From: Mycobacterium sp. E3251
GTDB lineage: Bacteria > Actinomycetota > Actinomycetes > Mycobacteriales > Mycobacteriaceae
DNA: 64,000 bases
Direction of reading: 5' to 3'
Assembly (NCBI RefSeq): GCF_001666835.1
Contig: NZ_LZJF01000057.1
Location: 1 to 64,000 of the forward strand
The position numbers were made by a program, and so were the translations under genes. Under the pieces are notes generated by a model. That model did not search any database and was not told where the DNA came from. It saw only the letters and a list, made by a program, of their open reading frames with translations. Below are positions 27,118 to 34,600 of the stretch, piece after piece (within the stretch, counting starts at the first letter, position 1; the number at the start of each line of letters is the position of its first letter).

Positions 27118-27980
27118 GCGGAGAACTCCGCGAGCAATTCGGCCGTGCGCCACCAGATCAGCACGGCGAATGCCCCCAGCACCAGGAGTGTGACCGCCGC
27201 CTGGATCATGTTGCGGCGCTCCCGTGGCGGGTAGACGTAGGCCGCGGCGACCAGCCCGCCCGTGACCAGCCCACCCACGTGCGCCTGCCAGCTGACGCGT
27301 TGCGAGCTGAACAACGGCACCAGGAGATTGAAGACGAGGTTGATCGCGATCACCGCCACCACCCAGCGGACGTCGGCGGCCAGCCTCTTGCCCACCACGA
27401 AGGTGGCGCCGAACAGGCCGAAGATGGCACCCGAGGCACCCGCCGTCGCCGTGTCGAGCGGCGAGATCAGGTAGACCAGGACCGAACCGCCCAGCCCACT
27501 CAGCGCGTAGAGCCCACCGAAACGCAGTCGGCCCAACCACATTTCGAGGGGTGGCCCCACCACATACAGCGCCCACATGTTGAACAGCAGATGCGTGGCC
27601 CCGTAGTGCAGGAACGCCGAGGTCACCAACCGGTAGAACTGGCCGTCGGCGACCGCCGGCGGCCACAACGCGAGCTCCTTTTCCAGATTCCCCGAGGCCA
27701 TCTGCAGCACGAAGGCCGCCACGTTGATCGCGATCAGGACGTAGGTGAGCACCGGCGTCGCCGACCGCAGCCGCCCGCCGAACCGGGTCCGCGGCTGCCG
27801 AATGGTCCGGGCGCCCGCCCGGACGCACTCCACGCACTGCTGACCGACGGCGGCGTCGCGCATGCAGTCCCCGCAGATGTAGCGCTCACAACGGTTGCAG
27901 CGCACGTATGTCGGCCGGCCCGGATGCCGATAGCAACTCGGGGCCGCGGGCGGCGAATCCGGCGGGCTGGGTGCGCTCAT
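27114..27980 (-). CDS. rhomboid intramembrane serine protease with N-terminal zinc-binding segment (Rv0110-like)
   Basis: A 288-residue protein. The first 60 residues hold a B-box-like cysteine/histidine set (CYRHPGRPTYVRCNRCERY, then CGDC and CVEC). About six membrane helices follow. Rhomboid hallmarks are HLLFNMWAL, the catalytic Ser in GASGAIFG (about 183) and the partner His in WQAHVGG (about 238). ATG 27980 (MSAPSPPDS) is chosen; the frame to 28124 overlaps the divergent gene. It matches the Rv0110 position in the recalled M. tuberculosis order. Substrates are unknown. Confidence 0.87.
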   Translation of the reverse strand: MSAPSPPDSPPAAPSCYRHPGRPTYVRCNRCERYICGDCMRDAAVGQQCVECVRAGARTIRQPRTRFGGRLRSATPVLTYVLIAINVAAFVLQMASGNLEKELALWPPAVADGQFYRLVTSAFLHYGATHLLFNMWALYVVGPPLEMWLGRLRFGGLYALSGLGGSVLVYLISPLDTATAGASGAIFGLFGATFVVGKRLAADVRWVVAVIAINLVFNLLVPLFSSQRVSWQAHVGGLVTGGLVAAAYVYPPRERRNMIQAAVTLLVLGAFAVLIWWRTAELLAEFSA

Positions 27981-28078
27981 CGCCCCATTGTTGCCCGCAC
28001 CGCCGGGAGGGGCGCGGCGCTTTGGCAAAGCTGTTTTGCGGCTCGCCACTCGCCTACTGTGTTGTGCGTGGAGTCGAC

Positions 28079-28438
28079 GTGACCACCGGAGTGGTCGAGC
28101 GCTACCTGGACTGCCTGGCCGCACACGACTGGGACGGCCTCGCCACGACGATCGCCGACGAAGGCCTGACCCGCGAGGGGCCGTTCTGCGACGTCGTCGA
28201 GGGCAAGCAGCACTACGTCGCCTACCTGCGCAAGGTCCTCACCAACTTGGACGGTCACCGGCTGGACGTGCAGCGGGTTTCGCACGTGAACGCCCGCCTG
28301 TCCTACGTGGAGCTGACGGAGTCGTTCGAGATCGACGGGGTCACCAAGCGGTGGCCGGAATGCATTCTGTTCGAGCGGGGCGACGACGGGCTGATCGCGC
28401 GCGTCAGTGTGTTCTTCAAGCAGCCCGCGGCGCAGTGA
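28079..28438 (+). CDS. SnoaL/NTF2-like protein
   Basis: A 119-residue NTF2-fold protein (VTTGVVERYLDCLAAHDWDG start, VVEGKQHYVAYLRKVL, ECILFERGDDGLIARV). The fold covers ketosteroid isomerase-like and polyketide-cyclase enzymes as well as binding proteins; no catalytic His/Asp pair is obvious. GTG 28079 is preferred. GTG 28064 is also possible, but it lies only 3 bases after a TACTGT element (28055-28060). It diverges from the rhomboid gene. Confidence 0.65.
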   Translation: MTTGVVERYLDCLAAHDWDGLATTIADEGLTREGPFCDVVEGKQHYVAYLRKVLTNLDGHRLDVQRVSHVNARLSYVELTESFEIDGVTKRWPECILFERGDDGLIARVSVFFKQPAAQ

Positions 28439-28485
28439 ATCGTAACGGTGGCGGGCAGACTATTCCCTCGCCCACGGAATTGACC

Positions 28486-28491
28486 TAGCGT
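28486..28491 (+). promoter_or_regulatory. -10 element for a leaderless GTG start
   Basis: TAGCGT fits TANNNT and ends 7 bases before GTG 28499. Confidence 0.45.
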
Positions 28492-28498
28492 GTGATGG

Positions 28499-28723
28499 GT
28501 GGAATCAAACGGAAGCCCTGAATTGGTGCCCGTCGAAACATTGCACTCAGGTGATCCCATCATGGATTGCGGTCAGCGGTACATAGTCCTCGAGTCCAAG
28601 GCCGTCGGCGACAGCTGCGTCGTCCTCGAGCTCGAGTCCAGGGTGGACCACCAACTGCAGGTCATCGAGAAGTCGTTCCCGGCCGGGTACCACGTCAACA
28701 GGGCGAACCACCGAATTCTATAG
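28499..28723 (+). CDS. small protein, unknown
   Basis: A 74-codon frame beginning GTG (VESNGSPELVPVETLHSGDP), with a compact beta-rich pattern (IMDCGQRYIVLESK, CVVLELESR). The leaderless -10 element supports its expression. The base composition matches real genes in the window. No family is recognised and no membrane helix is present. The overlapping ATG frame at 28494 stops after eight codons. Confidence 0.5.
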   Translation: MESNGSPELVPVETLHSGDPIMDCGQRYIVLESKAVGDSCVVLELESRVDHQLQVIEKSFPAGYHVNRANHRIL

Positions 28724-28821
28724 ACCGAATTTACTCAGCCGAATATTGCGCGAGTAGCCGGTGGACGGCTACCGCGCATTCGTGTTATTCGGGCTGAAAC
28801 GCGAATTGCGGTCGGCTGGAA

Positions 28822-29559
28822 TTAGCCGCCGCGCGGCGGCCGCGGGTCGTTGGGATTGTCCGGATCGGGGTCACCGAACCACCGCGACGGTGCACGCTCG
28901 CCGTATGCGTCGTGCCATTCCCACCACTCGTACGGCGCGGTTTGCGGGTAACCGTCCGGCGAGTCCTCCCAGTTCTCCTGGCGCCCGAGCGCCGTCATGT
29001 CGAGGTAACTCCAGGTGTTGCCCATCACCTCGTCGCCGCGGTTGTTGATGAAGTAGGTCCGGAACACGCGGTCACCGTCATGGATGAACGCGTTGGTGCC
29101 GTGCCATTCGTCCACGCCGAAGTCGGCATCGAAATCGTCGGTGAGCGTGTACCACGGCATGTGCCAACCCATCCGCGCCTTCAGCCGCGCGATGTCGGCC
29201 TGGGCTGCCCGCGAAGCGAACACCAGGGTGGTGTCCCGAGCGTTCAGGTGGGCGAGGTGCCCGACGTGGTCGGCCATCATCGAGCAGCCGCGGCAGGCAT
29301 GGTCGGGCCAGCCGTCCACCCCCGGCTCGAAGAATGCGCGGTACACGATCAGCTGACGCCGGCCCGCGAAGAGGCCCAGCAGGTTGACCCGGCCCTCGGG
29401 CCCCTCGAACGCGTAGTCCTTATCGACGGCCAGCCAGGGCATCCGCCGGCGGGCCGCCGCCAGGGCGTCGTGGGCCCGCAGGACTTCCTTCTCCTTCACC
29501 AGCAGTTGTTCGCGCGCGGCCGCCCAGTCCCGCGCCGACACGATGGGGGGTGTGTTCAT
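28822..29559 (-). CDS. DUF899 thioredoxin-fold protein
   Basis: A 245-residue DUF899 protein. The family pattern includes ARRRMPWLAVDKDYAFEG, the CRGCSMMAD motif (a C-x-x-C pair, about residues 89-92) and the WSYLDMTALGRQE stretch near the end. The fold is predicted to be thioredoxin-like, but the function is not established. AAGGAGGACAACGC fixes ATG 29559. It follows the SDR by 30 bases on the same strand, forming a two-gene unit divergent from the ECF sigma factor. Confidence 0.83.
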   Translation of the reverse strand: MNTPPIVSARDWAAAREQLLVKEKEVLRAHDALAAARRRMPWLAVDKDYAFEGPEGRVNLLGLFAGRRQLIVYRAFFEPGVDGWPDHACRGCSMMADHVGHLAHLNARDTTLVFASRAAQADIARLKARMGWHMPWYTLTDDFDADFGVDEWHGTNAFIHDGDRVFRTYFINNRGDEVMGNTWSYLDMTALGRQENWEDSPDGYPQTAPYEWWEWHDAYGERAPSRWFGDPDPDNPNDPRPPRGG

Positions 29560-29589
29560 TGCGTTGTCCTCCTTAGGGTTTCGAGGTTC

Positions 29590-30354
29590 TCAGGCCACCG
29601 CCGACAGGCCGGTCGTAGTGAGCAGGTACGCGTCGCCGCTGCCACGACCTTCGGTGGCGATCGCCAGGACGGATTCGCCCACCTGTTCCGCGGTGAGCGC
29701 GGGTCCGCCGGCCCGCACGAACGACTCGACGTCGACCCCTTGCCGTTCGGCGTACGCCGCGACGGCCCTGGCGCCGAGACCGGTGGCGGGTGTCAGCCGC
29801 GGCAGGACGGATACGAAGCGGATCCCCAGGCCGGACCGCTCCGATTCGGCGGCGGCGTAGCTGGCGATGAACCTGACCGTGGCCTTGGCCCCCGCGTAAC
29901 CCCCGCTCAGCGGCGACCCGGCCACGGCGGCGCCGCTGGACACGGCGATCACCGAACTGCCCGGCGCGAGCGGGCGCCGCAGCGCGTAGCGGATCCAGTG
30001 AAACGCTTGCGCGACATCCACATTCCAGTTCTGGCTGAAGCTGTGCCAGCTCTGGTCCTGCAGTGGGCTCATCTGCGGCGTCGCCCCGGCGCACAGGACC
30101 AGCGTGCGCGGCCGGTACTCGTCGATGAGCCGCTGCGCCGTCGCCGGGTCGGCGGCGTCGGCGACCACCGGAAGGAAGCCACCGCCCAACTCGTCGCGCA
30201 CCTCGTTCAGCCCGGGCCCGTTGCGCGCAACGCCGACCACCTCGGCGCCGGCCACCGCCAGGGCGCCGGCGATGGCGCGGCCGAATCCGCGGCTCGCCCC
30301 GGTCACGATCGCCCTGGTGCCGGCCAGCCCATCGGCTGTGAGTGGCTCGTTCAT
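29590..30354 (-). CDS. SDR dehydrogenase, divergent from the ECF sigma gene
   Basis: A 254-residue SDR with TGASRGFGRA and an LCAGAT strand. The active-site Ser lies in VSSGAAV, followed by YAGAK, so the catalytic residues are present. GAGGAAGAAC precedes ATG 30354 (MNEPLTADG). The longer frame to 30387 lacks a site. Co-directional with DUF899 and divergent from the sigma factor, it is a plausible member of that sigma factor's regulon. Confidence 0.78.
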   Translation of the reverse strand: MNEPLTADGLAGTRAIVTGASRGFGRAIAGALAVAGAEVVGVARNGPGLNEVRDELGGGFLPVVADAADPATAQRLIDEYRPRTLVLCAGATPQMSPLQDQSWHSFSQNWNVDVAQAFHWIRYALRRPLAPGSSVIAVSSGAAVAGSPLSGGYAGAKATVRFIASYAAAESERSGLGIRFVSVLPRLTPATGLGARAVAAYAERQGVDVESFVRAGGPALTAEQVGESVLAIATEGRGSGDAYLLTTTGLSAVA

Positions 30355-30410
30355 GTTCTTCCTCGCTCTCATCGAATGTGCGTCCACAAGTTGAGAGACG
30401 TCGCCGCACC

Positions 30411-30441
30411 GAAATTCATCGCTCGCGGACCGATGAATTTC
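30411..30441. promoter_or_regulatory. perfect 11-bp inverted repeat in the SDR/ECF divergent region
   Basis: GAAATTCATCG (30411-30421) and CGATGAATTTC (30431-30441) are exact complements around a 9-base centre. The AT-rich arms stand out from the surrounding GC-rich DNA. It lies between the divergent SDR (start 30354) and sigma gene (start 30501) and is a strong operator candidate. Confidence 0.5.
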
Positions 30442-30500
30442 CCCGGTCCGCCGTCTCTGTACTGGAGTAGCGTTCGGTCGCAGCCCAGACAGGAGAAGCC

Positions 30501-31454
30501 ATGCCGGCGAAAGAGGACTTCATCGCGCAGGCGGCGCCGTTTCGGGCAGAGCTGATCGCGCACTGTTACCGCATGCTCGGGTCGGTGCACGACGCCGAGG
30601 ACCTCGTGCAGGAGACGTATCTCAACGGCTGGCGCGGCTACCAGGCGTTCGAGGAACGCGCCGCGCTGCGAACCTGGCTGTACCGGATCGCGACGACGGC
30701 CTGCCTGCGGGCGCTGCAGAACCGCGCCCGCCGCGTGCTGCCGGCCGGGTTGGGTGACGGATCGACCGACCCGGACGCCAGCCTCGACGCGGTCGGCGGT
30801 GCGCACGAATGGCTGGAGCCCATCCCCGACTCGCTGATGTTCACGCCGGAGGACAACGTCACCGCGCGGGAAAGCCTGCGGCTGGCCGTGATGACGGCCC
30901 TGCAGGAGCTCCCGGCCCGCCAGCGAGCGGTGCTCATCCTGCGCGACGTCGTGCAGTTCAGTGCCGCCGAGGTTGCCGAGCTGCTCGAAACGACACCGGC
31001 CGCCGTCAACAGCTCGCTGCAGCGGGCGCGGGCGCGGCTCGCCGAGCTCTCCCCCGCCGAGGAAAGCCTGTCCGAACCCGATGACGCCGCGCGCCGTGAA
31101 CTCCTCGACCGCTATTGCGCGGCATTCGAAAACGCCGATATGGCCGCCCTCACCGCGTTGCTGCAAGCGGATGTGAAACTCGAAATGCCGCCGCTGCCCG
31201 TGTGGTTCGCCGGGCGCGACCCGGTGCTGCGGTTCCTCGCCGCGCGTGCTTTCGCCAAGGCCGGTGATGTCGCGATGATCCCGACCGCCGCGAACGCACA
31301 ACCCGCCGTCGCCGAGTACCGCCGCGGCCCGGACGGGACGATGCGGGCCCATTCCATCCACGTCCTCACCGCGGGCGCCGCAGGCATCGCCACCATCACC
31401 GTCTTCCTGGACCCCGGCCTGTTCAGCAGGTTTGGTTTTCCGGCGAGCCGGTAA
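30501..31454 (+). CDS. ECF sigma factor with C-terminal SnoaL-like domain
   Basis: A 317-residue extracytoplasmic-function sigma factor. Region 2 covers about 10-80 (DLVQETYLNGWRGYQAFEER). Region 4 covers about 130-190 (RAVLILRDVVQFSAAEVAEL, then NSSLQRARARL). A C-terminal NTF2/SnoaL-like domain (about 200-310) takes the place of a separate anti-sigma factor in this group. It is of the SigG/SigJ kind but I do not assign a specific name. CAGGAGAAGCC precedes ATG 30501. No anti-sigma gene is adjacent. The divergent SDR/DUF899 pair and the inverted repeat suggest a local target. Confidence 0.85.
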   Translation: MPAKEDFIAQAAPFRAELIAHCYRMLGSVHDAEDLVQETYLNGWRGYQAFEERAALRTWLYRIATTACLRALQNRARRVLPAGLGDGSTDPDASLDAVGGAHEWLEPIPDSLMFTPEDNVTARESLRLAVMTALQELPARQRAVLILRDVVQFSAAEVAELLETTPAAVNSSLQRARARLAELSPAEESLSEPDDAARRELLDRYCAAFENADMAALTALLQADVKLEMPPLPVWFAGRDPVLRFLAARAFAKAGDVAMIPTAANAQPAVAEYRRGPDGTMRAHSIHVLTAGAAGIATITVFLDPGLFSRFGFPASR

Positions 31455-31612
31455 CCTGTCCGCAGGGGAAGCGACTGCACCACCGGTCACCGAAGGAAGG
31501 CACGACCCACCGGCGTCACCGCTGTCGTCGCACGTCCACCGTCGCAAATGTGGACAGGCCCCCAACCCCCCAGGATCATTAGGCGCGGTAGAGGTAATCG
31601 AAGGGTGACCGA

Positions 31613-34600
31613 GTGAGGATTCCGGGCGTTGCCAGCCTCGTTGCCGGCATGACCGACGGGGCCGCGCAGGTGGTGCGGGCCGGCGTGGCCACCGCGGCCG
31701 GGGCCGCGGACGCTCTGCAGGCGTTGACCAACCCGGTCGCCGAACTCGCGGTCCCGGTTGTGCAGTCGATGGCCCAGACGACGGGCCGGGCCGTCGGATT
31801 GACCGGTTCCACCAACGGTTCCGGGCCCCGCGTCACCCCACCGGTCCGTTGGCAGAGCGGGCGGCGCGTGCATCTGGACCTGGACCCGTTACTGCCGTTC
31901 CCGGACTGGCACGAGCACGCGCCGGCGGTCGAGGAGCCGGTCCGCCGGATTCCGGGAGTGGCCTCGGCCCACGTCGAGGGCGCCCTCGGCCGGCTGGTGG
32001 TCGAATTCGAGAACGAACCCGATGGCGATGCCGTGCTGGACCGGGTTCGCGAGACGATCTGCCGCGTCGCGGCGGACTTGACCTTGGTCGCCCCCAAGGA
32101 GGCATCCCGGACCGCGCCGTTCGCCGACCCCGGAAATCCGTTGGCGATCCTGGTCCCGTTCAGCGCCGCGGCCATGGACGTGGCGGCCATCGGCGCCGCG
32201 GTGACCGGCTGGTTGGGCCGCCTCCCCGTCGCGCCGCGAAGCGCCCGCGCCGCCGCCGCGCTGCTGAATCATCAGCCGCGGGTGGTTGCCGTGCTGGAGT
32301 CGCGCCTGGGTCGCGTCGGCACCGACATCGCCCTCAGCGCGTCGACCGCACTGGCCAACGGGCTGACGCAGGCGGTCGGCACGCCGCTGCTGGACCTGGC
32401 ACAACGCAGCCTGCAGGTCTCCGAGGCCGCGGCGCACCGTCAGCGATGGCGGGACCGCGAACCAGAGCTGGCCTCACCCGACCGGCCGCAGGCTCCGGTG
32501 GTCCCGATCATTTCCTCGGCCGGCCCCAAATCGCAAGCACCACGGCACAATTGGGCCGCGGCCGCGGCCGGTGAGGTTTCCCACGTGGTGGTGGGCGGGG
32601 CCATCGATGCCGCCATCGACACCGCGAAGGGATCGATGGCCGGGCCGGTGGAGGAGTACGCCGACCAGGCCGCCAACGCCTCGCTGGTGGCCGCGGCGGG
32701 TGCGCTGCTGGCCGGCGGCGGCACCGAGGACGCGGCCGGCGCGCTGCTGGCCGGCGTGCCGCGGGCCGCGCACACGGGCCGGCAGTCGTTCGCCGCCGTT
32801 CTGGGCCGCGGATTGGCCAACGCCGGGCAGCTGTTTCTAGACCCGGGCGCCTTGCGGCGGCTGGACCGGGTCAAGGTGGTCGTGGTCGACGGCGCCGCGC
32901 TGCGTGGCGACAACCGCGCCGTGCTGCAGGCGCGCGGCGACGTACCCGGGTGGGACGAGGACCGCGTCTACGAGGTCGCCGACGCGCTGCTGCACGGTGA
33001 GGAAGCCCCCGATCCGGACCCGGACGAGTTGCCCGCCACCGGCGCCCGGTTGCGGTGGGTCCGGGCGCAAGGGTCGTCGGCGACGCCGGCGCAGGGCCTC
33101 GAACATGCCGATCTGGTGGTCGACGGCGAGCGCGTCGGCAGCGTCGACGTCGGGTGGGAAGTCGACCCGTTCGCCATTCCGCTGCTGCAGATCGCACACC
33201 GGACCGGCGCCCGGGTGGTGTTACGCCACGTCGCCGGCACCGAGGACCTGACCGCCAGCGTCGCCGTGAGCCACCCGCCGGGCACGCCGCTGCTGCAGTT
33301 GGTGCGCGACCTGCGCACGGATCGCGGGCCCGTGCTGCTCATCACCGCGCTTCACCGCGACTTCGCGTCCACCGACACGTTGGCCGCGCTGGCCATCGCC
33401 GACGTCGGGGTGGCGCTCGACGACCCGCAGGCGGCGACGCCGTGGACGGCGGACATCATCACCGGCACGGACCTCGCCGCCGCGGTGCGCATCCTGTCGG
33501 CGCTGCCGGTGGCCCGGGCGGCGACCGAATCGGCGGTGCGCCTCGCGAAGGGCGGCAGCACGCTCGCGGGGCTGCTGTTGGTCACCGGCGACCCGCGCAC
33601 GCTGAGCCCCTTCGCCGTGCAGCGCTGGCTCAACCCGGTCAACGCCGCCGCGGCGGCCGCGCTGATGCAGGGCACCTTCGCGGCCTCCCGGGTGCTTCGG
33701 CTGCCCGACCCGACACCGCAGCCGCTGACCGCGTGGCACGCCCTCGACCCGGAGATCGTCTATGCCCGGCTGGCCAGCCGCACGCGGCCCCTGGCGGTCG
33801 AACCGGGCACCGCGCCCTGGCGCCAACTCCTCGACGACCTGTCCTACAACCCGCTGGTCGCGCCGCTGCGCGGGCCGGCCGGCCGGGTGGGGCGGCTGCT
33901 GACCGCGACGCGGGCCGAGTTGTCCGATCCGCTGACGCCGATCCTGGCCGTGGGGGCGGCGGCCTCGGCGATCGTCGGCAGCAGCGTCGACGCGCTGCTG
34001 GTGGCGGGTGTGATGACCGCCAACGCCGTCGCCGGCGGGGTGCAGCGGTTGCGGGCCGAGGCCGCCGTCGCCGAGCTGTTCGCCGAGCAGGATCAATACG
34101 CGCGGCGCGTGGTGCTCCCCGCGGTGGCCACGGCGCACCGCCGGCTGGAGGCGGCCCGCACCGTCGAACGCACGGTCTCGGTGAACGCGAAGTCGCTGCG
34201 CCCCGGCGACATCATCGACCTGGCCGCGCCCGAGGTGGTCCCGGCGGACGCCCGCCTGCTGGTCGCCGAGGACCTCGAAGTCGACGAATCCTTCCTCACC
34301 GGCGAGTCGCTGCCGGTGGACAAGCAGGTCGAGCCCGTCGCCGTCGCCGACTCCGATCGCGCCAGCATGCTGTTCGAGGGCAGCACGATCGTCGCCGGGC
34401 ACGCCCGCGCGATCGTCGTCGCGACGGGTGCGGGCACCGCCGCCCAGCGCGCGATCTCGGCGATCGCCGACGTCGAGTCCGCGGCCGGGGTGCAGGCCCG
34501 GTTGCGCGAGCTGACCAGCAAGGTCCTACCGCTGACCCTGGCCGGCGGCGCGACGGTGACCGCGTTGGCGCTGCTGCATCAGGGAACGTTGCGTCAGGCG

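Noticed and set aside
27118..27837. Long upstream extension of the leftward SRPBCC gene
   Set aside because: It lies entirely inside the rhomboid gene in another frame.
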